Of a stretch of DNA of 64,000 bases, positions 47,079-58,399 are shown one piece after another. This DNA comes from Takakia lepidozioides (taxonomy: Eukaryota > Streptophyta > Takakiopsida > Takakiales > Takakiaceae): NCBI GenBank assembly GCA_030704615.1, contig CM060734.1:10848001-10912000 (forward strand), read 5' to 3'. Under the pieces are notes generated by a model. It had not been told where the DNA came from and did not search any database. It worked only from the letters and a program-made list of their open reading frames with translations. The stretch's first letter is position 1, and each line of letters starts with the position of its first letter. The translations under genes and the position numbers were made by a program.

Positions 47079-48617
47079 ATGAACTTTACACTTAGATCTT
47101 GGAACATCCGTGGCATTGGCTCAGATGCCACGACACCCAAGCATGCTAAGATTAAGTGTTGGGCCTCTCAGATTCTCACCCCCCTTCCATCTCTTTGATT
47201 CAAGAACATAAGTTAACTCTTGCTAAAATCTCCTCACTGGGAAACCAGGTCTGGCCCGCCTCGGCAGCCAAATGGAATCCCTCCATTGTGGACTCCCGAG
47301 GCGGTAAGGCCTTTTGGATCAGCCCGGTGCTTCTCCCCTCGATCTTGCATAATAAAATCTGGATTCAAGGCAGGATTCAGTGTCTTTTCATCAACCTTCC
47401 CAATAATTGTGGTTCTCTTGGGATAATCAATGTGTATGCCCCTAATTGCTCAGCTGAACGCTCCCAATGTTGGGCCCTTATCAAATCCAAAATTCTAGCT
47501 GTGCATAAGACCGACCACTGGCTAGGATTTTAACATGGTGGAAGTGCCTTCTGATAGATTTGGTAATTCTCTGCAGGACTTCCCTTCTTCAGAACGAAAT
47601 TTGTGGGAATGGCTGATTCTATCTGCGGGTTTTGCAGACCATTACTCCTCCTCCCTCTCCCCCGCTTTTTCTTGGACAAACAACAGGGCTCCACCAGACT
47701 TGGGCCATGGCGCGCTTGGACAAAATATATATCTCCTCCTCTGCCGGTTCCTGGGCTCATTATTCCCCCATGGGCCATGTGCTCCCTTCTTTTGACCATG
47801 CAGAGGTTGGGGCTAGAATTTCCTCCCCGGGGCCTAGGGCTAGAGGAAGAGGGTTCCCAAATATCAATGCTTCGATGCTTAAAATCCCTAGCTATGTGGA
47901 GTCCTTGAATTCTTGCTGGTCATCCTCGGGAAACTCTTTTTCCTCTCTTACTCTTAGATTTTTGCGTAAGCTTGAAGCCTGTAGGAAGTTAGCTCTTCTT
48001 CTCACTAAAGACTTGGCCCTCCGTAGCTCTGCCAAAGAGGGGGTTTATTAAATGTATTGCGGTATGCCAAAAGAGGTTGGAAAAAAATAGACCTAGCCCT
48101 TCTACCCTTGCTTCCCTTTTGGAAGCCAAACGGGGGCTCTTGGCTACTCAAAAGGCAAAAGAGGATTTTATTAGGGTCAGGGCTGGTGTGAACTGGTCCC
48201 TTAAAGGCAAACGTATGTCTAAATATTTCTTTTCCAAGACTAAGCAACGTTCGCAATCCAATTCTGCTTTGGCTGACTGCAATGGTACATTGGTAACAGA
48301 ACCTAGGGCCCTCAATGATATTGCTTCAAGCTTCTTTGCCTCTCTATTTAAGTGTGGCCCTCCCTTTGTGCTGGAAGAAACGGCTCGCAAATCTGCCTGG
48401 GACTGCATCCCTTGCAAGATCTCAAATGCCCAAGCTCATGCTGAGTGAAGCCTTCACGGTAATTGAGTTAGAGGATGCCCTTCTTGAGCTTAAGGATTTC
48501 AAAGCCCCTGGTTTGGATGGGGTTCCAGCCGAGTTTTATAAGGCCTTGTGGTCTTCTATCTCGAAGGACTTTATTAAAATGGTGAATGACATTGCTGCCA
48601 ACGACGCTACCACATGA
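47079..48617 (+). pseudogene. L1-type LINE: endonuclease and start of reverse transcriptase
   Basis: ATG at 47079 opens NFTLRSWNIRGIGSDAT, the start of an AP endonuclease. IQEHKL, GGKAFWISPVLLPS, IINVYAPNC and DHWLGF follow; the catalytic DFN is lost by frameshift near 47530. Downstream are SWTNNR-type residues and a linker with AKEDFIRVRAGVNWSLKGK and YFFSKTKQRS. The reverse transcriptase begins with ALLELKDFKAPGLDGVPAEF (48478-48540) and stops at 48617, where GTGAGC-palindrome DNA begins. A TAA near 48050 and several frameshifts disable it. Most of the polymerase is missing. Confidence 0.88.
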
Positions 48618-48639
48618 GCCTGGCGCGTGAGCGTACGCT

Positions 48640-48690
48640 CACACAACGGTGATGTGGCATGAGCCTACGCTCATGTTGCTGACGTGGCAC
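48640..48690. repeat. GTGAGCGTACGCTCAC palindrome pair
   Basis: A perfect 16-bp palindrome near 48626-48641 is followed by the related ATGAGCCTACGCTCAT, at the exact point where LINE homology ends. CACGTGAGCATAGGCTCACC near 55067 is related. Confidence 0.6.
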
Positions 48691-48831
48691 TGATGCTGAC
48701 ATGGCGTGAGCCGGGCCCAGGTCATGCCACATCACCACAAAGAAGGTGGGCCTATAACCGTGGAGCCTACAACTGGGGATTTCACCACATGAAGGTGAAA
48801 CGGGTTAAGGGTTTCGGGCGTCCGGAGAGTT

Positions 48832-48983
48832 CAACCTTGTGTTAACACGAGGTTGATTCCTAGAACTCAAACCAACCTTGTGTTAACACGAGGTTGTTTT
48901 CCTAGAACTGAATTCAACCTTGTGTCAACACAAGGTTGATTTGGAGAACTTCAAATCAACCTCGTGTTAACACGAGGTTGATT
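48832..48983. repeat. Cluster of four palindromes
   Basis: Units at 48832-48855, 48873-48896, 48914-48939 and 48954-48983 each read CAACCT, then YGTGT, then YAACAC, RAGGTTG. The last is a perfect 30-bp palindrome with arms AATCAACCTCGTGTT / AACACGAGGTTGATT. They are spaced 40-41 bp apart with CTAGAAC-type spacers. The same family occurs at 61871-62344. Confidence 0.9.
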
Positions 48984-48999
48984 TTCGAGAATGTCCATT

Positions 49000-50122
49000 T
49001 GAAGGAAGCTTGTTGTGTTTGCAAATGAACAGAGGAGGACGAACGAATGCGACAAATTTGTAGACCCACGCATTGGGAAGATGTTAGAGGACATACACTG
49101 AGAGACACTGGACTTCAACACTCATTCCATCACAAATAGTAGTCAAGGAAAATTCCGATTTCTTCATGGCAAGTGCATGCTGTCTATGTGCTTGTATCCC
49201 GCTGTAGAAGTGTGTTGACTTCGTTGAAACTCATAGTGGCTTGGTGAATGAAGAAGTCGCGCTTCGGAGGGTGTTTGCAAGCTAGGATGGACCACAATGG
49301 AAAACAGTTTAGAGGTGCACTTTTTGAATACTCCCCAAATCCACTTTCATATGGAAAAAAAACATAAAAGATAAAGAGCTATGGACTAATTTATAGGTAA
49401 AAAGTAGATCAATTTTCATTTGTCCATATTTTTTCAAATAAGGGGATTTTGGGGTTTTACACTTTTCTAAAGAGGTGTAGGATAACGTGGGGAAGGTGCA
49501 CCAGGTGTCATATGGAAAATTCCGTTGAAATAATGGATTTCATATGCACAGTCAGGTGCCACGGATGCAATGACGTGTCGGTTTAGGGATTTACATATAT
49601 ATATATATATATATATAACTGTTTCGTGGCCGGGGAGTTTCAAAACGGTCGTGAAAGGGCGCGTATCGGGATTTGCTCGCACACCTGCTGTGTTTCGTGT
49701 TTCGTCCTCTTTCTTGTAATGCGAGTTGCTCGCATTGTTGGAATCTGTTTCATTCTCTTGCATTGTGGCCCTGCTTCTACACTTTGGTGAGGTGTGTCGA
49801 AGCGAGTTGTGTGCAGGTTCATTACAATGCTGATATATGATTCGGATGATGAATACCTAAGCTGCGATGATCTAGAATTAGAAGTATTGAGTTTGAATGT
49901 TTGTGGAACCTCTGAATGCTTGCCTTTTGCCTCGTTCCCCACATTTGTAGTGGAGCCGTTGCCGTGGTACTGCATAGACTACCCCATGCCTGGCGACTTC
50001 CTTCTGTATCATGTATCAGAGCAGACACATCCATAGGGAGTCAACATTCTTCCGGTGTCTTCAGAAATGAGGAACAAAGTGTTTGATGATTGGGTGTTGT
50101 GTGTGAGGTGTAGATGCATATA

Positions 50123-50168
<46 letters not shown>

Positions 50169-50288
50169 TTATTTTTTTTTCAGATCGTTTTTTATCATAA
50201 GACAAGCGGTTTCGGCATTGTACTGCCAAAATAGGTTGGTTTGTTAGTTGTCTGGAAATCGTTGGTAAAGCACGTAGGAAATTAGACA
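49000..50288. other. Intergenic region with AT microsatellites
   Basis: (AT)n runs at about 49593-49617 and 50118-50164. A plus-strand frame at 49794-50036 (80 codons, IYDSDDEYLSCDDLELEVLS) has plausible composition but no recognised domain. Nothing further is supported. Confidence 0.4.
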
Positions 50289-50692
50289 ATGTCTGCGACG
50301 ACCATTGAGTGGAACTCTGGCGTCAAGATGACCGTAGGAAGCTGCATCGACAGCAGATTAGGCTGCCAATTCGGTACTAGAAACGGCGAGTTAATCCTGT
50401 TCAAACAATACAGGACGACTGTTCCAGTCCCAGATTGCGATCTCTCTTTTCTCCCGCCTTTCAAGTCCAGTAGAACACACGGCAAGGAGCTTGGCAATTG
50501 GTGGAAGCGACATGTATAGCGATGAAATATCGCAACAAAGCAATTGGCCGCATCGGAATGACAGCAAGCCAGGACGACTTCAAACGGCAAAGCGTGGACT
50601 TGTTAGCGGTGTGGGATAACTGGAGGGGACTCCAGACAACCTATGACTCAGTGGCAGGGTCAAAGACCCCAGAGCCATCACCAGGGATTTGA
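50289..50692 (+). pseudogene. Hypothetical protein fragments
   Basis: Two consecutive frames: EWNSGVKMTVGSCIDSRLG through FKQYRTTVPVPDCDLSFLPP and GNWWKRHV (50289-50519), then AMKYRNKAIGRIGMTASQDD through VDLLAVWDNWRGLQTTYDSV (50524-50692). Composition suggests former coding sequence broken by a stop or an intron. I do not recognise the family. Confidence 0.3.
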
Positions 50693-50699
50693 TTTCCAA

Positions 50700-51946
50700 A
50701 TATACCACAAAATCTATGTGTAACGAAAATACGATGAATGGCGAGAAGCACAACTTTTTACCACCGATGGAGCTGAGAATTTACAGGCTGATACGAGGTA
50801 TATAATTGTAGTTTGTCACCAAGTTTGGTAATTTATGGAGCTGATTAGCAGCGGGGCCAAATTATTGAGTTGACGGCACTCACAAGGCCTATTATTTGCA
50901 TTTCTATTTCTTGGATGGATGAAAAATCCTAGAATTCGCCTTGAGGAGCTGGATGGATGAAATGACAACTCGCGCCAACTGGTCATCCAATTGGATGGAT
51001 GAAAATACAGCTTTCATTTGCCTCTACGACTTTTCATCCATGTGGAATAGTATATTATAGATCCTCCAAAGAAACAATAGTTTAATGAATATTTTCCATT
51101 AGTCTATTAGGCACAACAACAGTATAAAAGAGGGGGCAAGGCTTCTCTTATTCTTCATCTAGCTCATTTGCTTAGTTTCCTCTTGCTTGTTGTTGTAGTG
51201 CTTGCTAGCTTTTGGCTTGAGGAGGGGCTAGATCCTAGGGAGTGGAGTCTCGCATAGAAAGGTTGATCCCATCTTACCATTTCACCATTTGTGTATGTGA
51301 TTCATTTATTTTCCAAGCAAAACTTGAAGTTGAAAATCTGATTTAGACTCTTCAAAAGAGGAGAGTGCATTGTGGAATCCCATTATTTCATGTCTAGAAG
51401 TGACAAGGGAAAGACCCCCATAGTCTATTGGGAAGGGCACCAATAGTGGCTTGTATTTGAATTGTTGGAAGAATGAATCTTTGTGTTTGATTACTAATTT
51501 GAAATATAGCCAGCCCAGGCAAAGGCAGGCCAGTAGGCTGGATCTATGAGATCAGGCCACTATAAGGCCACTATGTGCTAATTCCCCCCCCCCACTAGCA
51601 AGCCATGGAGGCCTAGGGGAGGGTGGGTTGTATTTTTTTGTATTGGGGTTTGGGTGGGCTAATTTCGCTTGACAGCAGCTGCCCCAAAGTCGCGAGCAGC
51701 CCGGGAGGAGCCTGGGTGCTGCGCCTAGAAAGTAGGGACTCGATTACTAAAAGCGTGGAGGCAGCCGTGGCCCAGCCATGACGTACGGGAGCGGGGCCTC
51801 AACGCTGACCTGAAGTCGTAATGAGATCAAGTACATCAGCCGCGTGGCTCAGGCTTGAGGCCCTGAAGCGTGCGAGCAGGGTACGGGTCTTTACCCGCTG
51901 GATAACCAAAAGTTGAGACGGACCGGCGGACACTGGCATTAACCGT
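50700..51946. other. Region with promoter-like element, no gene
   Basis: GGATGGATGAAA words recur at 50913-51050. AGTATAAAAGAGGGGGCAAGG at about 51122 is a strong TATA-like element followed by pyrimidine-rich CTTCTCTTATTCTTCATC, as in LTR promoters, but no LTR boundaries or pol genes are linked to it. Confidence 0.35.
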
Positions 51947-53318
51947 AGCGGTCCAAACCCACGGTTTGGACCGCTACGCGCGGATCTGCGCCCCGCCACG
52001 TGGCGGGGGCATTTTACCCAGCGGGCAATGTGTTTGCAAATTCCCTTAAAGGGGGGTATTTTTACCCTTAGCTATTAGATTCAATTTATACCCCTCTAAG
52101 GGTTAGGAGCCATTATCTAAGGCGCCAGTGGTAGATAAAATCTAGGATTTTGGGAGGACGTAGCCTTAGAGGGGATCGTTCTTAGGACTCCAAGAGAGAG
52201 CCAAGCGGGCCTGGGAGCAGTGAGCTAGAGGCGGAGACCTCGAGAGACAAGGGAGGAGATAAAGTACTTTGTCCTAAAAACTCGGCTACAGTGAGCCTTT
52301 GTGTCAGAGCCCAAGGTAGAGGATGACTTTTTCCACGGAGGGAAAGCGCACCAGCACCTTCAAATAATGTAAGGGAGGTGAAATCTGGCTTGGACCCACC
52401 ATTGGTTATTTTATTATTTACGCGTACATGTTCTGGACTAACGAATGTAGTGGCAGGGATGAGTTCTCAGCGAGATTCATTCATCGGATAGAGCCGCGGC
52501 AGTTCCCTGCGGCAGGGAACGGTACCCGGGTGTTCCTCGGTTCTCATTGGGTTCCCACAGGGTTCCCAAGGGCATCTTTAGGCGCCAAGGGTATCTTTGG
52601 ATTCCCCACACGATTTCCCATAGGGAGGGTATTTTTTCTGATTTTCTTAATTTCTTTTATTTTCCAACATTTCTGATTTGCGAAATTGCTTAAATAGGAT
52701 AGATGCACGTGGTACTCGTTATAGCCTGCAGGGCGTTGATTAAACCGATTGAACTTGTTGAGTTGAGGGGCTTAGAACCACCTTATTGAACTTGGTGAAC
52801 CTATTGGATGACGATAGGCATTTTGGTCACTCATTTGCTAACACAAAGTATTTAGGCACTGGGGTAGGAAGCGTTGGCCCTTCCATTAGAGGTGACTTGA
52901 ACTCAAGCCCTCGGCGAAGGAGGGGCATTGGGAGAGGAAGATTTTTCCTCTTCTTCATAGGCTCGGCAGGTGCCTTGTGAAGGGATTAAAACATGTCCCG
53001 GCTATAGGCGGCTCGGGGGCCTAGGCAGTAGGAATTAGACAATAAAACACAAAGACTTGGAAAGCAGTTACTGAGTAGATTGTAGGATACCGTAGGACTT
53101 AGAAACGCAAACTCGTCCTATGAAGAGGAGGACGTGATTTATCTTTGCCGGTAGGACTTAGATAGTGATCATAGCCACCATGTACGACCACGGACCCCCT
53201 GCACTAACCGCAGTCGGGTAGGCGGTTCAGTGAGCCCAACCTATACCACAACTTATCTCAGCCCCCCTAGACTACTATGCCGTCACCCTGACCGCGCGCG
53301 CTCAGGGCTCGTCATATG
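51947..53318 (+). repeat. 1.37-kb direct repeat, left copy (possible LTR)
   Basis: Matches 55949-57309 almost throughout. It opens with a hairpin (AGCGGTCCAAAC/GTTTGGACCGCT, about 51949-51977) and a second palindrome CCCGCCACGTGGCGGG (about 51992), and ends GGGCTCGTCA. A purine tract (AGGGGGAAAAGAAAAG) lies 60-90 bp before the right copy. Direct repeats of this size around a 2.6-kb interior suggest LTRs, and the end is CA, but no TG start, primer-binding site or target duplication was found. Confidence 0.7.
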
Positions 53319-53565
53319 AATGATGCGTCTGCCGGGAGGTAAGTGAATAGTCAGGACTTCTCCAAATTGTTATGGACGAACTAACAATATGTGTTCTCGT
53401 CCTGATTTGTTTCTATGCAATACTTTACTGTTTATTCATGATCTTATTCCATCAAGTGGAGATTGAGGAACCCCATGCACATGAAGATTAGAAGTTCTTG
53501 CATGAAGGTGTTTGGATCAGTGTTTATTGAAATTACTAACGTCAGGGCAATCATGAAGCTGAAGC

Positions 53566-54354
53566 ATGGCCACCGATCATATGGAAGCCCATCGTTTTTA
53601 CTTGTATTTTGAGGCACGCGTGGTGGGTCTTTACCGTGTTATTTCCGGCACCCGATCCGGCGAAGTGCGAACCGAAGATGCAATCGTAGTTTGCAGGTTA
53701 ATGCGCGGCCGCATACTGGACATCGCCGAAGAGTACCGAGGGTACTGGATCTCGGCCAAAGTAGGGCCATTGGGGGACAAGGCTCTCACTGCCCCCATCT
53801 CTTTTTTTTTCAGGTTTAATACATGTTGGCCCGGGTGCTACCAACCCCCCTTCTTAGGGAATCTCAATGTGCAATCCTCGTTCGAGGCACATCTCGCCTG
53901 GCAAGTGACGTATTTAGGGTGCTGCCCCTTGTGTCGCACCATCGCGGACAAAGGCATCGATTTCCATCGTCCTCTTCCCACTATTCGGAGGTCTGGGGAG
54001 GCCACCTCATTTTTGAGCAAAAAGAGTTTTATTGATCTTCCATTTGATTGGATGTGTTGGTTGTTTGGGTGTGGGTTAGAAGATTATCTGAAGGTAGAGG
54101 AACGCCTACCTCACCCGAACACTACTATCACCTACATTTGTCCACCCAGATTTTACAGCAGTCGCAGTGAGAGTGAGGCAGCACTAATCATCGAATTGAT
54201 CACCAACGGGCAGTTGGATGTGGCGCCCACCATACACGACATCACTTGGATTGAAGGATGTCCTTTAGTGGCTCCCAAAGGCGTCATTGCGGATCCAGAA
54301 CGACCACTGCCTCTTCTTCTTCTTAAAAGAAGAGCACATGGCTTCAATGAATAG
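53566..54354 (+). CDS. Hypothetical protein, 262 aa
   Basis: The longest uninterrupted non-repetitive frame in this part of the window, lying between the two 1.37-kb direct repeats. It reads MATDHMEAHRFYLYFEARVV, continues with CPLCRTIADKGIDF and FDWMCWLFGCGLEDYLKVEE, and ends RRAHGFNE. CPLC plus other cysteines might bind metal, but no known fold is recognised. TCTTTTTTTTTCAG at about 53800-53813 is a strong 3' splice site, so the real product may be spliced. It could be cargo of a non-autonomous retroelement or an unrelated decayed gene. Confidence 0.4.
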   Translation: MATDHMEAHRFYLYFEARVVGLYRVISGTRSGEVRTEDAIVVCRLMRGRILDIAEEYRGYWISAKVGPLGDKALTAPISFFFRFNTCWPGCYQPPFLGNLNVQSSFEAHLAWQVTYLGCCPLCRTIADKGIDFHRPLPTIRRSGEATSFLSKKSFIDLPFDWMCWLFGCGLEDYLKVEERLPHPNTTITYICPPRFYSSRSESEAALIIELITNGQLDVAPTIHDITWIEGCPLVAPKGVIADPERPLPLLLLKRRAHGFNE

Positions 54355-54467
54355 GTAGGACTGTCAACTGCTGACATATGTTGCATATTGCAAACAAGAC
54401 AACACCATTTTCAACGGCAATTGCAAAAAAAAAAAAAAAAACAATATCCCCTAAAGGTAGTGTGGTC

Positions 54468-54860
54468 TTTAGGGTTTAGGGTTTAGGGTCCACTGGCACC
54501 TGCGGGGAAAAAACAAATACCCTAAAAAAAACCCCAAAAAAACCCTTAAAATTAAAAAAAAAAACCCTGAAAATGGGTGTGCGGCACCACATACCTCTTT
54601 CAATGGCACTGCACACTAGAACAAAACCCTAAAAAAACCCTAAAAACTCTTAAAATCCTAAGAAAACCCAAAAAATAAAATAAAAAATAAAATCCTGAAA
54701 AGGGGTGTGCGGCACCGCACACCTCTTTGAGTGGCACCACACACTTAAAAAAAACCCTAAAAACCCGGAAAAACCTGAAAAAACAAGAAAAAAATTCAGT
54801 GGCATCTATGGGGAAAAAAACCCTAAGAACCATAAAGAAACCCTAAATAAACCTTAATTA
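54468..54860. repeat. Telomere-like motif and A/C-rich repeats with GGTGTGCGG hairpins
   Basis: Three TTTAGGG units (54468-54488) are followed by AACCCT-like A/C-rich sequence. A unit with GGTGTGCGGCACC..CA.ACCTCTTT and TGGCAC.GCACACT occurs near 54575 and 54704, about 129 bp apart. The second copy holds the 20-bp palindrome GGTGTGCGG/CCGCACACC (54704-54723). Confidence 0.7.
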
Positions 54861-55194
54861 CCCATCCACTATACCACCTTCCCCTTAATTACTAATCTTC
54901 ATTGTGCCCATTGTCAATATCGCAGCAATCGGTTGGATCCTTGGCAACTGTGCTCTTCATATAACCTTGGCACTTGCATACCTACAGGGACATCCTACCC
55001 GCGGTTATGGGTGCCATCCGCGGAATTGCGTACAGTACATTTTGCAAAATCCTGGGCAGGCACCGCTCACGTGAGCATAGGCTCACCGCTCATGATCTAG
55101 CATCCCTCCGCTCGTGGTTACCGTTCAATGTTACCAGTCGTCGGATTCTCCGTTTCGGGCAACCGTTCAGGCCTTATGGCAGCCTTCGGGCTTA

Positions 55195-55275
55195 CAAAGG
55201 TTTTAATTTTTCTCCCTTCAATAATTCGAATAAAGTTAATATGGGCTTCATCCCCTTTCACCTAAATAAATTTAT
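55195..55275 (+). repeat. Retroelement 3' tail
   Basis: GGTTTTAATTTTTCTCCC, AATAATTCGAATAAAGTTAAT and a terminal A run resemble the tail of the retroposed insertion ending at 13499. It is probably the 3' end of the same retroelement family. No target duplication was found. Confidence 0.5.
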
Positions 55276-55948
55276 TTAAAAAAAAAACAACACACATGTT
55301 CTTGGGCCATCATAGAAACATAAATAGAGTCAAAATTTATTGATACTAGCTATGCTATACACGTTCACTCGCATCATATACACAAGTGCTCTCCAAATCG
55401 TGCGAGATGGTCACCCATCACACGGCTCTCCAACTTGAGTTACCCTAGGTTTTGGATCCCCAGGCCGAGGGCGCAGCGTCACAATGGTTGAGTTTACGCC
55501 TTCACAATTACTTCCATCCAAGAGCTTATGGGTGACAAAGGTTTGTGACAAAGGTTTGGTTTGAAGAAAGCGCCTGCCTGGTTTATGTGCCAGTGAACGA
55601 ATAGGCGACGAACCAAATATGAAAGGACTTCCTTCATTCCTTGGAAGTCGTACATTCCGACTTAATCTCCGAATGGTATGGAGTAGACTGGCCAAACAAT
55701 ATATATATATTTCCCCCTACAGGTTTTGACTAGCCTTCTCCGCACCACTCAAGTGTGCGACGTCAGTTCACCGATTTAGGCCCTTTCCCTCTCTGCCTCA
55801 TAGCGGCACTCTCCATTAACACGGTTCTCGAAGCGAAGGATAGGGGGAAAAGAAAAGAAAAGAAAAAAGACGCTTTTCTTTTTTCGAAATCAATGGGAAT
55901 TTCTAAAAATCTTTACTGATTGGAATAAGTTTGAGTCAAGAATAACCA

Positions 55949-57309
55949 CAGCGGTCCACGGCTTGGACCGCTACGCGTGGATCTGCGCCACGCCACGTGG
56001 CGGGGGAGTTTTACCCAACGGGCAATGCGTTTGCAAATTCCCTTAAAGGGGGGTATTCTTACCTTTAGCTATTAGATTCAATTTATACCTCTAAGGGTTA
56101 GGAGCCATTATCTAAGGCGCCAATGGTAGATAAAATCTAGGATTTTGGGAGTACGTAGCCTTGGAGGGGAGCGTTCTTAGGACTCCAAGAGAGAGCCAAG
56201 CGGGCCTGGGAGCAGTGAGCTAGAGGCGGAGACCTCGAGAGACAAGGGAGGAGAGAAAGTACTTTGTCCTAAATACTCGGCTACAGTGAGCCTTTGTGTT
56301 AGAGCCCAAGGTAGAGGATGACTTTTCCCACTGAGGGAAAGTGCATCAGCGCCTTAAAATAATGTAAGGGAGGTGAAATCTGGCTTGGACCCACCATTGG
56401 TTATTTTATTATTTACGCATACATGTTATGGACTAACGAATGTAGTGGCAGGGATGAGTTCTCAGCGAGATTCATTCATCGGATAGAGCCGCGGCAGTTC
56501 CCCGCGGCAGGGAACGGTTCCCAGGTGTTCCTTACTTCTCACTGGGTTCTCACAGGGTTCCCAAGGGCATCTTTAGGCGCCAAGGGTATCTTTGGATTCC
56601 CCACACGATTTCCCATAGGGGAGGTATTTTTTCTGATTTTCTTAATTTCTTTTATTTTCCAGCATTTCTGATTTGCGAAATTGCTTAAATAGGATAGATG
56701 CACGTGGTACTCGTTATAGCCTGCAGGGCGTTGATTAAACCGATTGAACTTGTTGAGTTGAGGGGCTTAGAACCACCTTATTGAACTTGGTGAACCTATT
56801 GGATGACGATAGGCATTTTGGTCACTCCTTTGCTAACACAAAGTATTTAGGCACTGGGGTAGAAAGCGTTGGCCCTTCCATTAGAGGTGACTTGAACTCA
56901 AGCCCTCGACGAAGGAGGGGCATTGGGAGAGGAAGATTTTTCCTCTTCTTCATAGGCTCGGCAGGTGCCTTGTGAAGGGATTAAAACATGTCCCGGCTAT
57001 AGGCGGCTCGGGGGCCTAGGCAGTAGGAATTAGACAATAAAACACAAAGACTTGGAAGGCAGTTACTGAGTAGATTGTAGGATACCATAGGACTTAGAAA
57101 CGCAAACTCGTCCTATGAAGAGGAGGACGTGATTTATCTTTGCCGGTAGGACTTAGATAGTGATCATAGCCACCATGTACGACCACGGACCCCCTGCACT
57201 AACCGCAGTCGGGTAGGCGGTTCAGTGAGCCCAACCTACACCGCAACTTACCACGACCCCCTAGACTACTATGCCGTCACCCTGACCACGCGCGCTCAGG
57301 GCTCGTCAG
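55949..57309 (+). repeat. 1.37-kb direct repeat, right copy (possible LTR)
   Basis: Counterpart of 51947-53318. The entry hairpin is shortened to AGCGGTCC/GGACCGCT, and a few small indels separate the copies. It ends GGGCTCGTCA at 57309, where it abuts a minus-strand Gag fragment. Confidence 0.7.
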
Positions 57310-58339
57310 GCTTCACTTGAGCCCCCTTGTTGCCTTGAACACGTTGGGGGTAGTGGTTGTTGTTGGCTAGGAGCCCCACTTCGTTGTGTTTCCTTGCCAA
57401 ACCCCACCATAACCACTTGCTCCTCCACCATATTGAGCTCTATCCACTCTGCCAGCAAAAACACATTTGCTAAAACACATTTACAACTCTCTTGTAGGAG
57501 AGTTGCATCCCGCACCCTTCTCCTCAGCTCCTTGTCCAATATCCCATACCAGAATTGGACTGCCTAAGCTTCCGTAATCCCTTGGGTTACATTTATTAAG
57601 CGCCTCATGCGTGTGTAAGCCTCCCTCAAACTCTCAGTAGGCCTCCGTTAGAACTCTTGCAAGCTCCGCAACTTCTCTGTCCTTATCCCCTGGTAGTTTC
57701 TCCTCAACTCCTCAAAGAATTCCACAACTGGGTTCAAGGCAGGCACGGGTGATGGTGCTGCAGCAGGAGCTTGAGTGGATTTCCCAGCTCCTGTATCACT
57801 TGTCCCACTATTAGTGCTTGCAGTTGGAGATGTTGGTGTAGCTGCTGGTGTCGCCACTGCCCTTGTGCCTCTAGTGATGGAGACATAGTCAGGTGACCAA
57901 TACTCTCGCCATTCCTCAATTTCCACCTCATGTCCCCGCCTAAACTTATGGTAGTCATCCATGGGAGGCCCCTCAAGGTGCTGAAACAGCCCCTTCCACA
58001 CCATAATGGGCGTAAACAGCTGTGGATTGCGCATCTGCTGCAAGTCACAATCACACTGTCAAACTCCAGTATGAAATCGTCAAGCTCGATGGTGCCCACA
58101 GCTCCAGAGTACCTCCGAGGCCCCTTGGTAGCTCCATACATCTCCTCCATCGTATCCCACAACAATGGCACGGAAATAGCTTGTACATGCGGCGTGGAGC
58201 CCTCAGAGTCTGAATCAGAACCTTCCTCAGAAGACACAGAAGAAGAAGGTGGCCTAAACCGTACACCTCGTCTCGTGTACCCACTCGTATCGCTAGTGCT
58301 TGTACTGGCACTTCCCTCAGCAACTAGTGGCACCTCCAT
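57306..58339 (-). pseudogene. LTR-retrotransposon Gag
   Basis: ATG at 58339. A Ser/Thr- and acid-rich N terminus (SSSVSSEEGSDSDSEG) is followed by LDDFILEFDS. A frameshift near 58045 leads to QQMRNPQLFTPIMVWKGLFQ and a Pro/Ala/Thr-rich linker. The core Gag helices follow: FFEELRRNYQGIRTEKLRSL (about 57720-57650), a TESLREAYTRMRRLI-type segment, then ILDKELRRRVRDATLLQESC (57540-57480), and a Gln-rich end. This layout is that of Ty3/gypsy capsid proteins, which package the RNA genome. It is truncated at 57309 by the direct repeat. Protease and pol are missing. Confidence 0.75.
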
Positions 58340-58399
58340 GATGAAAACTTACAACCACACCAGTTGTAAACCTGTCTCTAATCTCCCTTTCCACAAGGT

